64,000 bases of DNA from Agrobacterium arsenijevicii (GCA_000949895.1 JWIT01000015.1:1-64000), one strand, 5' to 3'; numbered from the stretch's first letter, positions 28,930 through 37,266 are shown. Notes: generated by a model from the sequence alone, not told the origin. Program-made: numbers and translations.

Positions 28930-31428
28930 TCAGAATTTGCGGCTGATCGACAGCTTGAAATTGCGCCCCGGCATGGCCGAGATGCCGTCGCTCAGATAGG
29001 GGAAGTAATATTTGTCGAACAGGTTGTCGACCGAGGCATGAACCTCCGTTCCGGCCATCATGCCTTCCTTCGGTGTCCAGTCGATGGCGATGCCATGCAC
29101 GGCATATCCGAGACTTTCCGGCCGGGCATAGAAATATCCGGTGCCCTGATTGACAGGGGTGCGTTCCTGATGGGCCACGAACTGCCCGTTCCAGCTGAAA
29201 GCCAGATCCCAGTCCGGCAGCTTGTAACCGAGCTGAACGTTGGCAGTCAGCGGTGACAGGTCGTTCATATAGGTATTCGGGCCGTAGACGTCGTTGATCG
29301 CGCCATTGCGGGAACCGTTCATCCAGGAGAGGCCGAGGTTTCCAAAGATATGTTCGGAATCGTAGCTGGCGGAAACATCGAGGCCGTAGATTTTGTAGGA
29401 TGGGGTGTTCCAGTAAAACGGCACGTTCTTGACGCGGGCGAGGTTGGCGCTGCCGAAACGTCGCGTGATCGGGTTGGTGACGTTGTTGTAGAAACCGCCG
29501 ATCGAGGCTGTCAGGCTGTCGCCATTCAATAACACATCGTCGAACTGCTGCGAGACGCCGATATTGAAATTGTTGTTGCGCTCCACCTTCAGGTTGCGAG
29601 ACGTCGCGGACGCGGAGCTTGCCACGCTCTGGCTCGAATAAAGCTCGTCAATGACCGGCGCGCGCATGGCGTAAGCCCAGTCGGCGAAGAAGGTGGTGCC
29701 CGGTGTCGCTTCCCAGCGCATGCTGAAAGCAGGTGTTACGCCGCTATGGGAAACGGCTGAATAGTCGTGGCCGGCGGCGGGATTGTTGTAGCGCGGCGCA
29801 GCATTCGGAACGCCCTCGGAGCGAACATGGTCGAACCGCAATCCGGGCGTGACCTTGAAGGTGTCGGTCAGGCTGATTTCGTCGCGGAAGAACGCCGATA
29901 TGGTCTCCTGCGTGCCTTCCGGCTTGATCCATGAGGCGTAGCGGCCGTAATTATATTGGGCGCTGGTGCGGTTGGCGATGTCGTACATCCACGAGTCGCG
30001 TTCGTGGCGCATATATTGCACGCCGTAATTGGCGACGTGGGACAATCCGCCCAGTTCGAAATTGGAGGTGTTTTCCGCCTCCAGCTTGAAGTCGGTATAT
30101 TTCGTGTCGTCTTGCATGCCGCCCAGCGATCCGGTGGGAACGAACCCCGCTATGGTCGGACGGGTCATATCCAGGCTGGTGGCGGAGAAGCTTGCCATCG
30201 CCTTGAAATTGACGAGGTCGCTATCGCCATCATAGGAATATTTCAGCGTTGAGGAAAAATCCTCCATGTCACGCCAGGCAAGCGCCCGGAGCCGCGCCAG
30301 ATCGTAACCGTAGGTCTTGATGGTGTAGGCCGTCAGCGCGAGATCGCCGCGGTTGGCGGCAAGTGGGCCGTAGTCGGCGGATTTGCCGTAGATGACCGAG
30401 GCGCGCAGTTCGTGGCCGTCATAGGCAGCACCGGCATTGGCGGAAAAGGAGGTGATCTTGTCGTTGGAGGCGTCATAGACCTGGCCGCCGCCCACGCGCA
30501 TATTATCGCTCTTTCGCCAGATCACGGAGGCAAGTCCGTCATAGGTCACGGGGCCGTCGAAATCCGATTTGCCGTAAATCGCCGCCGATCCGAGCTGTTG
30601 TTTATTGGCTGACTGGAAACTGGTCTTGCCCCAGGCGCCGAATGTCTGCCCCGGTTTCAACATGTCGGAGGCCGTCTTGCTTTCCATGATGACGGTACCG
30701 CCAAAGCCGCCATTGCCATAACGAATGGATGTCGCGCCCTTCTGGATTTCCACGCGTTTGAGCAGGTCCGGATCGATGAAGACCGTACCCTGATCGTAGC
30801 GCTCGAAATTCTTCGGGGCGCCGTCGAGCAGAAGCCGTACGTCGGATTGGCGGGCAAAACCGCGAATGGCGGTGGATTGCCCCTGCAATCGCACGCCGCC
30901 GCCGGCGCTGACACCGGGGGTTCTCTGGAGAAGTTGCGGCAGGGATGTGGATTGCGCCGCCTCGATGGCAGCCGAGTCGATTTCGACGACGCTCGGGGCG
31001 TCACCGTTGAAGACGCGCCCGCCCTTGAGCGTGATCTGTTGCAGAACCGTTCCTTCGCCGTTTTCGCTTGTCTCGGCAGAGCGGCTCGCCATTTCCATCC
31101 TGACGGTCTTTTCACCGATGAACTGGTAACGGATGCCGGTGCCGGAAAGCAGCCGCTCCAGTGCCTCAGCCGGTGTCATGGTTCCCGATACGGGTACGCT
31201 TTTGAGGCCCTTGGCAACGGACGCGTCATAGACCATCTGCAAGCCGGACTGGCTGGCGAGACGGTTGAGCGCGGCTGCCATGTTCCCGGCGGGCAGATTG
31301 ATCGCGATCTTCTGCGTTTGCTGTGCCAGGGCCTGCGCGGGAATGGTTGCCATCGCCGCGCTCGCCAGCAAGACGGAAAAGAGTGATGCGCGGGTTCTCT
31401 GGCGCGAGATCGGGTTAGGTCTTGTCAT
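28930..31428 (-). CDS. TonB-dependent outer-membrane receptor with STN signalling domain
   Basis: An 832-residue receptor. A signal peptide (SLFSVLLASAAMATIPAQAL, cleavage after ALA near 36) is followed by an STN domain (about 40-100, KIAINLPAGNMAAALNRLA), a plug (TPGVSAGGGVRLQGQSTAIRG) and a 22-strand-type barrel ending in Phe (LSISRKF). The STN domain marks a transducer that signals ligand binding through FecR to the sigma factor FecI, both encoded upstream. A GTG start at 31518 would add 30 residues before the signal peptide; ATG 31428 fits better. The ligand is probably an iron siderophore or haem, not determinable from sequence. Confidence 0.87.
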   Translation of the reverse strand: MTRPNPISRQRTRASLFSVLLASAAMATIPAQALAQQTQKIAINLPAGNMAAALNRLASQSGLQMVYDASVAKGLKSVPVSGTMTPAEALERLLSGTGIRYQFIGEKTVRMEMASRSAETSENGEGTVLQQITLKGGRVFNGDAPSVVEIDSAAIEAAQSTSLPQLLQRTPGVSAGGGVRLQGQSTAIRGFARQSDVRLLLDGAPKNFERYDQGTVFIDPDLLKRVEIQKGATSIRYGNGGFGGTVIMESKTASDMLKPGQTFGAWGKTSFQSANKQQLGSAAIYGKSDFDGPVTYDGLASVIWRKSDNMRVGGGQVYDASNDKITSFSANAGAAYDGHELRASVIYGKSADYGPLAANRGDLALTAYTIKTYGYDLARLRALAWRDMEDFSSTLKYSYDGDSDLVNFKAMASFSATSLDMTRPTIAGFVPTGSLGGMQDDTKYTDFKLEAENTSNFELGGLSHVANYGVQYMRHERDSWMYDIANRTSAQYNYGRYASWIKPEGTQETISAFFRDEISLTDTFKVTPGLRFDHVRSEGVPNAAPRYNNPAAGHDYSAVSHSGVTPAFSMRWEATPGTTFFADWAYAMRAPVIDELYSSQSVASSASATSRNLKVERNNNFNIGVSQQFDDVLLNGDSLTASIGGFYNNVTNPITRRFGSANLARVKNVPFYWNTPSYKIYGLDVSASYDSEHIFGNLGLSWMNGSRNGAINDVYGPNTYMNDLSPLTANVQLGYKLPDWDLAFSWNGQFVAHQERTPVNQGTGYFYARPESLGYAVHGIAIDWTPKEGMMAGTEVHASVDNLFDKYYFPYLSDGISAMPGRNFKLSISRKF

Positions 31429-31518
31429 GGCGGGCAGCTCTCCGGGGCAGCAAATATTGTTCTGCTCAACGAACGAACGAGCCCGCTTGTCAGGGACACC
31501 CTCGGTGGAAAATTTCAC

Positions 31519-32469
31519 TCAATAAAGAACGGTCAGATAGGGACCTGCCCTGACGACGCCGATTTCGAGGGCGGCAGCCAGATCCGCAAGCGCGGCGCCT
31601 GGGTCCGATAGATCGAAATTGCCCGACAGCCGTTTTTCCCGCAGGCTCTTCCGTGTCACGACGATGCGGCCGGGAAGATAACGTTGGAAGGTCTCCACCA
31701 CCTCGGCAAGCGGTCTGTCCTCGAAGATGAAGCGACCATTGCGCCAGGCGGCGATGGAGGAGGGGTCTATCGTTTCGATGCTGCCCAACCGGCCATTTGA
31801 CGAATAGTCCACGCGCTGGTTTTCATAAAGCCGGCTGCTCTGGCCTTGCTTGCCCGTTTCCACAGATACACTGTGTTCCAATACCGTTACGCTTGTCGCC
31901 TCATTACGCATGTCGATGGCGAAGGCGGTGCCGAGCGCCGTTGTCGTGCCGCCCGCTGCCTCGACCGAAAACGGTCTCGCTGCATCGGGCGCAACTTCAA
32001 CGAAAATCTCGCCGCGCAGCAGCACCACGCGCCGCTCTTGCTGGGAGAAACGGAGCGCAATCGCGGAATGGGCATTCAGGGTGATCGTCGAACCGTCCGG
32101 CGTGGTGACGACCTGACGCTCCGCCGTGCCGGACAAATGGTCGGAGCGCAGGCGCATGGGCATGTCGGCCAGATAAAAACCTTCGAGCAATGAAATACCG
32201 ACAATTGCCGCCGCTGTCGCATTGCCTTTAACGCCGCTGCGCTTGCGTGTCGCCTTCAGGAGAAACGCCTGATCGCCTGCCAGCAGGGCACCGGCGTCGC
32301 CCATCAGACATCGGACACGCTCATAGGCCTTTGTGTGCCGTTCATCACTAGCGAGCCAGGCATCGAAATCCGCTGCTAGCGTCGCGTCGTCCGGCCTTTC
32401 GCGCCGCTGCAGGAACCAGTCGACGGCTTCTTCGCGCAGCGCCGAAGCGGTTTTTGCGAGCCCGGTCAC
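31519..32469 (-). CDS. FecR-family anti-sigma factor/signal transducer
   Basis: A 316-residue inner-membrane protein: N-terminal cytoplasmic DUF4880-like anti-sigma part (EEAVDWFLQRRERPDDATLAADFDAWLAS), a weak membrane segment near residues 85-105, and a periplasmic FecR domain (RQVVTTPDGSTITLNAHSAI; GTAFAID). GTG 32469 is favoured over ATG 32487: GGAGG precedes it by 6 bases and it overlaps the fecI stop as GTGA. The C-terminal region should contact the receptor's STN domain. Confidence 0.85.
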   Translation of the reverse strand: MTGLAKTASALREEAVDWFLQRRERPDDATLAADFDAWLASDERHTKAYERVRCLMGDAGALLAGDQAFLLKATRKRSGVKGNATAAAIVGISLLEGFYLADMPMRLRSDHLSGTAERQVVTTPDGSTITLNAHSAIALRFSQQERRVVLLRGEIFVEVAPDAARPFSVEAAGGTTTALGTAFAIDMRNEATSVTVLEHSVSVETGKQGQSSRLYENQRVDYSSNGRLGSIETIDPSSIAAWRNGRFIFEDRPLAEVVETFQRYLPGRIVVTRKSLREKRLSGNFDLSDPGAALADLAAALEIGVVRAGPYLTVLY

Positions 32470-32990
32470 AGCGTTTCCTCCAGGCATTCCAGGCAGTGCA
32501 GATAGGCCTTGCGCAGATGGCGATCGACCATGTTCTTGCTGATGCCGCTGCGCTCAGCGATCTCGACCGAATTCAGGTTGCCGATGCTGCTGGCAAGGAA
32601 GACCTGCCGACGCTGCAACGACATGGTCATGACCGCGCGTCGTAGTACCTTCAGCCGATGCTCCCTGTCGGCAATGCCGTCCGCATCGATCACCGGCTGC
32701 GGGGCGGCAAGCGCTTCCTCCATGCTACCGGAAAACAGCCTGCGCTCGAACTGTTCACGGCGAAGACGGTCGATGCCGAGATTGGCGCAGGCGCGAACCA
32801 GAAAGGCGCGGATGAGGGAGGTGTTTTCCGGAAGCCTCGGTTTGCCCGTCAGCCGCACATAAAGATCGTGCACGATCTCCTGCGAAATGGCGGTCGTGTG
32901 TCCACGCCGGTTCATGGCCTTGCACAGTTCCTCATAATAGAGCTGTACGGCATCATCAACGAGTGCGCGTGACGTGGGCTTGCTCCACAT
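32466..32990 (-). CDS. FecI-type ECF RNA polymerase sigma factor
   Basis: About 174 residues, with sigma region 2 (LYYEELCKAMNRRG ... EIVHDLYVRL, followed by AFLVRACANLGIDRLRRE) and region 4 with the helix-turn-helix VEIAERSGISKNMVDRHLRKA. It recruits RNA polymerase to the receptor gene when the receptor signals. ATG 32990 is chosen for family-like length; an upstream start at 33059 is possible. First gene of fecI-fecR-receptor, with an IRO box 76 bases upstream. Confidence 0.85.
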   Translation of the reverse strand: MWSKPTSRALVDDAVQLYYEELCKAMNRRGHTTAISQEIVHDLYVRLTGKPRLPENTSLIRAFLVRACANLGIDRLRREQFERRLFSGSMEEALAAPQPVIDADGIADREHRLKVLRRAVMTMSLQRRQVFLASSIGNLNSVEIAERSGISKNMVDRHLRKAYLHCLECLEETL

Positions 32991-33065
32991 GAGGCGGGTT
33001 CCCGGTCGGAAAGATTGAGCGATCCGGGGTTCAATAGGTGAAAAACCACACCATGGCAATAAACA

Positions 33066-33080
33066 TGAGTTATTTTATCA
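33066..33080 (-). promoter_or_regulatory. IRO box (RirA-type iron-responsive operator) before fecI
   Basis: TGAGTTATTTTATCA fits the TGA-N9-TCA iron-responsive operator that RirA recognises in Rhizobium, Sinorhizobium and Agrobacterium. It lies in the AT-rich stretch upstream of fecI, so the whole signalling unit is expected to be repressed when iron is plentiful. Confidence 0.6.
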
Positions 33081-33179
33081 TGTATCTTTTGTTGCCTGCC
33101 ATATCAGGCATGGCTGGCGCGCAACGGGTCAAACTCGATCCCGTCGCGGCCTTATTGCGCTAGCGCTTGCAGCTGCTGG

Positions 33180-33416
33180 TCAAACCTTGTTTTTCTCGAT
33201 GAAGCGGATGGCGTCGCCGACGGTCAGGATTGTGCTTGCGGCGGAATCCGGGATTTCCACTCCGAATTCTTCTTCGATTTCCATGACGACCTGAACGACT
33301 TCGAGGGAATCGGCACCGAGATCGTCAACAAAATTGGCGTCGTCGACAACCGCGCCAGGATCCGCGCCCAGCTGGTCAACGATGATTTTTTTGATACGGT
33401 CTGCGATGGTGGACAT
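33180..33416 (-). CDS. Acyl carrier protein, AcpP paralogue
   Basis: A 78-residue acidic protein beginning [20 protein letters not shown], with the phosphopantetheine attachment Ser37 in GADSLE. Length and sequence are close to housekeeping AcpP rather than to the longer AcpXL or NodF forms. There is no fatty-acid synthesis gene nearby, so this is probably an extra, dedicated ACP. The open frame runs upstream to 33506, but the ATG at 33416 is the canonical ACP start. A membrane acyltransferase gene lies divergently 309 bases away. Confidence 0.9.
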   Translation of the reverse strand: MSTIADRIKKIIVDQLGADPGAVVDDANFVDDLGADSLEVVQVVMEIEEEFGVEIPDSAASTILTVGDAIRFIEKNKV

Positions 33417-33725
33417 AGTGGGACTCCGCGAAAGTTGTTTGCCGCCAAACAATCCGACTGAATTTGCGCCCGGGGCACTTGCGAAAATCGAAACCGGTTT
33501 TCGCAAGGCGTGATACGCAGAGTCAAAGGGTCAGAGCATCGATGACATCCGGACGTAGCACGCCTTTGACGGCTGCGAAAGAGCGTCAGTCATGGGTAAA
33601 TGCCCATAAGAATTCGGGGTGCGCGCCGCGTTAAACAGTTTTTGACTGGAAGCGATGAACCACTGCGCGGTAAACCTCGTTTTCCTGGAGTAAATATAAT
33701 CCAACCCCGTCGAGCAGCAAAGCCC
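33417..33725. other. Spacer between ACP and acyltransferase genes
   Basis: A 309-base divergent intergenic stretch. It contains one clear inverted repeat, CTTGCGAAAA at 33478-33487 with TTTTCGCAAG at 33498-33507, which could be an operator or a 5' UTR hairpin of the ACP transcript. I see no convincing promoter boxes or small gene. Confidence 0.4.
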
Positions 33726-34823
33726 ATGGTCCAGTCATCCTCGGAACGCTTCATATTGCTCGATGGCATAAGGGGCGTCGCCGCGCTCTTCATCGTGCAT
33801 CGCCATGCCGAGCAGTTCTTCGGGAGAGACGACGCTTCGAGTTATCTCGCCGTCGATTTGTTCTTCGCCCTCAGCGGTTTCGTGCTGGCACATGCCTATA
33901 ATACGAAACTGCGCGAAGGAACGATCACAGCAGGCTTTTTCATGAAAGCGCGCCTTGCGCGTCTTTATCCACTGTATGGGCTGGGGCTGGCGTTGATGGC
34001 GGCCTATTTCATCTGCCTCTATGCGCTGGGCTTGCCGACGCCGATCGACGATCTTCATCGCCATATCAACCCCGGTGAACTGGCGATTGCGTTGGTGACC
34101 GGGCTTCTTTTCGTTCCGGCACCCTTCACGCTCACATTGAATGGCGCATTGTTTCTGGTCAGCCCGGCATGGTCGCTGTTCAACGAGCTGGTGGTGAATG
34201 CGGTTTACGGCCGTTGGGGCGTGCGGGCGACCACGAAGCAGACAATCGCTGTGCTGGCTGTCAGCGCCTGCGTGCTCGTGGTGGCGGCCGCTGAGTTCGG
34301 CAAGCTGCATGCGGGTTTTCGCTGGAACGAAATGTATGCCGGCATGGGCAGGGTGTTTTTCTCGTTTTTCGCCGGCGTGCTGATTTACCGTTTCCGCAAT
34401 CGCTTAACGGAACTGCGGCCCGTCCACGCGGCTCTCTGTCTTCTGCTGGTTTGCATCATCCTTGCCGTTCCGGTTTCGCGTGAACTTCGGCCGTTTTTCG
34501 ATCTCGCGGTCGTGCTGCTCGTCTGGCCCACGCTGTTGTTCGTGGCTAGCAAGACGGTTCCGGGCCGCAGGGTTGGAATGTTGTCGACGTTTCTCGGCAC
34601 GGCTTCTTACGCGGTCTATGTGCTGCATATTCCGCTGCTGGCCTGGACGGAGCTCCTGATCCCGGCGGTTGACCGGGAGAGTATCGCCCTGCCGGCCGGT
34701 ATCGCTTTCCTGATCGGGACGACGTGTCTCTCATGGTACCTGACGGTCCATTACGATCAGCCGGTTCAGAGGTGGCTGAAGGGCCGCCTGAAAAAGCGCG
34801 CGGAACTCAGACAGCCGGTGTGA
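33726..34823 (+). CDS. Acyltransferase 3 family (OafA-like) membrane acyltransferase
   Basis: A 365-residue integral membrane protein with about ten hydrophobic segments. The N-terminal FILLDGIRGVAALFIVHRHA carries the family's conserved His and Arg region, followed by YLAVDLFFALSGFVLAHAY and FMKARLARLYPLY. Members O-acylate surface polysaccharides, peptidoglycan or small molecules. Target unknown. The start at 33726 (MVQSSSERF) gives a family-like N-terminus; the longer frame from 33600 has no ribosome binding site. Confidence 0.85.
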   Translation: MVQSSSERFILLDGIRGVAALFIVHRHAEQFFGRDDASSYLAVDLFFALSGFVLAHAYNTKLREGTITAGFFMKARLARLYPLYGLGLALMAAYFICLYALGLPTPIDDLHRHINPGELAIALVTGLLFVPAPFTLTLNGALFLVSPAWSLFNELVVNAVYGRWGVRATTKQTIAVLAVSACVLVVAAAEFGKLHAGFRWNEMYAGMGRVFFSFFAGVLIYRFRNRLTELRPVHAALCLLLVCIILAVPVSRELRPFFDLAVVLLVWPTLLFVASKTVPGRRVGMLSTFLGTASYAVYVLHIPLLAWTELLIPAVDRESIALPAGIAFLIGTTCLSWYLTVHYDQPVQRWLKGRLKKRAELRQPV

Positions 34824-34847
34824 TTGGAGCGCGCGGGTTACGGAACG

Positions 34848-34961
34848 TCAGTAATGAGCGAAAATCGGAGCCGTCAGGACAAAGGCCGCGACGAGGCTGA
34901 TGATCGTCAGTTTCGCGGCACGCATGCGGCGCATTCTACGGCCGCTCCAGTCATACGTCAT
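34848..34961 (-). CDS. Small (37-residue) membrane or secreted protein
   Basis: The reverse strand reads MTYDWSGRRMRRMRAAKLTI followed by a hydrophobic stretch ISLVAAFVLTAPIFAHY and a stop. A good ribosome binding site, GGAGGGTGAGT, directly precedes the ATG at 34961. Basic N-terminus plus hydrophobic C-terminus suggests a single-pass inner-membrane peptide or a signal-peptide-like sequence. I do not recognise a family. Translation is inferred from the ribosome binding site and composition only. Confidence 0.5.
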   Translation of the reverse strand: MTYDWSGRRMRRMRAAKLTIISLVAAFVLTAPIFAHY

Positions 34962-35093
34962 ACTCACCCTCCACGCAGACGCAAACTTTCGGACTTAATG
35001 TCCGATAAAATCAGTGTCTCCTGATATATCCCATTTGCCAAGTCGTTATTTTTACCAGTGATTTTGGCGGACATGGTCCGGCGAGGCAGCGCT

Positions 35094-35405
35094 TCAGGGA
35101 AAGAGCCGAATGAGTTGACTGTCTTTCAGCTTCAGGCGGCTTGCCTCATCGGACGAAATGCAATGCTCTATGTTCTTGCGCAGGTCGTCGGGAACGAGCG
35201 GCCCGCCGGCCTTCAAAAGCTTTTCCGCCATCGAAAAGAGAATACCGAATTGGGCCTCGCATTCGGATGATGTCATCAGTAACGGCAGCGAAGGGACAGT
35301 GTTTGCCGTAAAAGCGCTATCCGTCGCGTCATAGGTGGTTACGAGGTACCAGGTCAGAAACAGCCCCAGCCAGAGGCCGGTGCTGACCATGATATATTCG
35401 CGCAT
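35094..35405 (-). CDS. Hypothetical protein with one N-terminal membrane segment
   Basis: A 103-residue protein starting MREYIMVSTGLWLGLFLTWY, giving one hydrophobic anchor at about residues 5-22, then a soluble part with two cysteines (SSECEAQFG, NIEHCISSD). ATG 35405 is preceded by GAGGAGAGCGCAG; the open frame further upstream overlaps the next gene. It lies 11 bases downstream of the 97-residue gene, so the two are probably cotranscribed. I do not recognise the family. A short hairpin (CGGAC/GTCCG, 35068-35080) follows. Confidence 0.65.
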   Translation of the reverse strand: MREYIMVSTGLWLGLFLTWYLVTTYDATDSAFTANTVPSLPLLMTSSECEAQFGILFSMAEKLLKAGGPLVPDDLRKNIEHCISSDEASRLKLKDSQLIRLFP

Positions 35406-35416
35406 CTGCGCTCTCC

Positions 35417-35710
35417 TCAATGGCGATGATAAAGCAGTGGCAGGCCCTGGATCGCATATCGGGGGAGCGGCTTCCACGGCTTGATGCGGTCATGCTTTTG
35501 CACGCCGAACAGGAAACGCATTTCTCTCGTGAGTTCCGTCGGGTCCGTCAGCCCTTCCTGATACAATTCGATAACCTTGCGGGCGGCCCTGTTGTGCAGC
35601 TTCTTGTCGTCATCCTCGGCAGGGTGGTTAAATCCGACGCTCTCGAGAACGGATTGAAGCATCTTGAGATCTTGAGAGGAGATTAGGCAATTGCGGGATG
35701 CGGAAGACAT
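35417..35710 (-). CDS. Hypothetical protein, 97 residues
   Basis: A soluble, mostly helical protein (MSSASRNCLISSQDLKMLQS... KVIELYQEGLTDPTELTREM). The stretch AARKVIELYQEGLTDPTEL resembles a short helix-turn-helix-like or adaptor segment, but I cannot assign a family. AAAGGAGGACATC gives an excellent ribosome binding site before the ATG at 35710. First gene of a probable two-gene leftward unit. Confidence 0.7.
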   Translation of the reverse strand: MSSASRNCLISSQDLKMLQSVLESVGFNHPAEDDDKKLHNRAARKVIELYQEGLTDPTELTREMRFLFGVQKHDRIKPWKPLPRYAIQGLPLLYHRH

Positions 35711-36065
35711 GATGTCCTCCTTTCTTGCGAGTTCGGAAAAGCCAAAGCGTCGCGCGCTCCTTTAAAAGGTTGCACGGGGACGCTCCAACGCTTTGAAACG
35801 ATATATCGGTGCGGTCGATGGACCGTTGCCGATTTTCGGGCCGATGCCCTTGTAAGCGCCTTGGGAAATTCAAGGAGCTGCCCTGTCGATTGAAGGCATG
35901 TGCAAGACGGGGCTTAAGACGGCAAACGAGCCTGACGGCGGTAGCGCCCTTTAATTACCGATAGGGGAACGTGCGCCCTTTGCGCGAAATAGGCAAGTTA
36001 ATTCCACTGCCTATCGCGGGTATGTGACCGGCGGGCGGCAATCGTCACGGGGGCTGCTACAGGCA
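35711..36065. other. Intergenic stretch without recognised gene
   Basis: About 355 bases with stop codons in all frames at short intervals. I see no ribosome binding site followed by a credible open frame and no strong hairpin. It presumably contains the promoter of the leftward gene at 35710. Confidence 0.4.
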
Positions 36066-36204
36066 ACAAAAAAGGCCGGGGCAATATTGCACCGACCTTC
36101 CTCATATCGCTATTAACACCAGTGCCAGTACATCCGTGGTCAAGAGTCTAATGCGACTAAAACAACTGCGAACAACGAATTCCGCGCTCACCAGCAGCTG
36201 CTGT
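36066..36204 (-). ncRNA. Candidate sRNA, 3' half homologous to the cspA 3' UTR
   Basis: On the reverse strand, a promoter at 36239-36211 is followed by about 140 bases and a terminator-like hairpin with a T-run (GGTCGG...CCCCGGCC then TTTTTT, 36068-36099). No open frame of useful length lies inside. The segment at 36119-36141 (CACGGATGTACTGGCACTGG) is nearly identical to one just downstream of the cold-shock gene (37890-37912), and both are followed by a similar hairpin. It includes ATG and five further codons (MYWHWC) then a stop. sRNA status is inferred from promoter, terminator and conservation. Confidence 0.6.
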
Positions 36205-36210
36205 ATGAAC

Positions 36211-36239
36211 TTTATAGAAGGGCAATGTGGCCAAAACAA
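36211..36239 (-). promoter_or_regulatory. Promoter of the candidate sRNA
   Basis: Reading leftward, TTGTTT (36239-36234) and TATAAA (36216-36211) are 17 bases apart, a good sigma-70-type arrangement. Transcription would start near 36204. Confidence 0.5.
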
Positions 36240-36353
36240 GTCTGTGTTCTAAAGAGTTGTTTTATTCGTCACGACCCTTCGAGGCGCGGATCGCAGTTTG
36301 TGAATTCGTGTCGAGGCGTGGCGCTGTTACAAGCGTGCAGCCCGGACCTTCTA

Positions 36354-36494
36354 TTATTTCTTCTTGCCATCCGCAGTCGTGGAGTTCGCGAACTTGACCT
36401 GCGTGCCGGCCGCCGGTGCCGCAGCCGGAGCTTTGGTCTTGTCCTTCTTCGGTTTGCGGACTTCTTTGTTACTACGTACTTGACCCTTGGCCAT
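36354..36494 (-). CDS. Small basic protein, 46 residues
   Basis: MAKGQVRSNKEVRKPKKDKT followed by an Ala/Pro linker and a basic end (TTADGKKK). Highly charged, lysine-rich and probably disordered; similar short Lys/Ala-rich proteins are common hypothetical genes in Rhizobiales. CAGGAGGACACC precedes the ATG at 36494. It is the nearest gene downstream of the candidate sRNA on the opposite side. Function unknown; nucleic-acid binding is possible from charge. Confidence 0.7.
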   Translation of the reverse strand: MAKGQVRSNKEVRKPKKDKTKAPAAAPAAGTQVKFANSTTADGKKK

Positions 36495-36701
36495 GGTGTC
36501 CTCCTGGTATTGAACTGATGTTGGATGTGGTGTGGTCCGGGGCATGATCGCTCGCCGCAGGCAGGCTGCGGGGAACGGTTTCATCGTCAGGGGAAAGGCG
36601 GTCCGCTGAGCGGATGTTTCCCGAAGGGAAGGGGCGGTTTAGAGAGGCGGATACGCCCTGCGGAGACGGTTCTCCGCGACATGCCGGTCTGGAGGCCAAA
36701 A

Positions 36702-36872
36702 TCAGGAAAAGCCGCAAAGCCGGAGGATGCGCCGCGATCCTGATCCAGACGCATGGCCGTTTCTTCGGCAGCGCTTAGAAGGAGGCGAAGCGAGGCGTTT
36801 TCCCGGTAACCCAAACCGCCGGTGCGGACGAGGTTGCGTGAAAGGCTTGATGAATATAAAGTCGGAAGACAT
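36702..36872 (-). CDS. Doubtful small open frame, 56 residues
   Basis: Starts MSSDFIFIKPFTQPRPHRRF after a strong ribosome binding site (AGGGAGGACGAG) but soon becomes Arg/Ser-rich and unlike a folded protein. The overlapping leftward frame (36587-36916) reads ENASLRLLLSAAEETAMRLD, which looks more natural. Either a small protein begins here and the gene has shifted frame, or only a leader peptide is made. Confidence 0.3.
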   Translation of the reverse strand: MSSDFIFIKPFTQPRPHRRFGLPGKRLASPPSKRCRRNGHASGSGSRRILRLCGFS

Positions 36873-37020
36873 CTCGTCCTCCCTTTCGTTTGGGGGCGAG
36901 GACACTCTGCCCTCAAACACCAGCGCTCTTCAGCGGATTGCTGACAGGCGGAGCGTGCGCCTGTTGCGTATCAGGTTCAAGAAGTTTTTCGGGAAGGCGA
37001 CGTCAAAACGTGCAACCGGG

Positions 37021-37236
37021 CTATTTCTTGCCGGATGGCTTTTTGGTGCGGGTGGGTGGAGGGGCGGCAATTGCCGCCTCCTGAGCTTCGCGAAGCTGGC
37101 GAAGCCGTTCCGTCTTCTTGGCGCGCTGGTCGGACTCAGCAGTTATGATCTGCTTTGCCGCCTTGTCCGTCAGGGATGCCTTGTCCTGCGAGGACAGCTT
37201 TCCGGGTTTGAAAAAAGCCTCTTTTGTCGCGGTCAT
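37021..37236 (-). CDS. Small conserved-type hypothetical protein, 71 residues
   Basis: MTATKEAFFKPGKLSSQDKA ... QRAKKTERLRQLREAQEAAI with a Pro/Lys tail. The middle is a charged helix and the end is basic and disordered. CAAGGGAGAATGCC precedes the ATG at 37236. It lies directly downstream of the S21 gene on the same strand with a 30-base gap, so it may be cotranscribed with a ribosomal protein. I do not recognise a function. Confidence 0.65.
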   Translation of the reverse strand: MTATKEAFFKPGKLSSQDKASLTDKAAKQIITAESDQRAKKTERLRQLREAQEAAIAAPPPTRTKKPSGKK

Positions 37237-37266
37237 GGCATTCTCCCTTGCGGAGCGAATTGACAA

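Noticed and set aside
34824..35024. 66-codon rightward open frame after the acyltransferase
   Set aside because: No ribosome binding site and a composition unlike a protein; the 37-residue gene on the other strand is better supported.
35955..35985. GGGGAACGTGCGC as an EcfG (general stress) -35 element
   Set aside because: A matching CGTT -10 element 16-17 bases downstream is absent.
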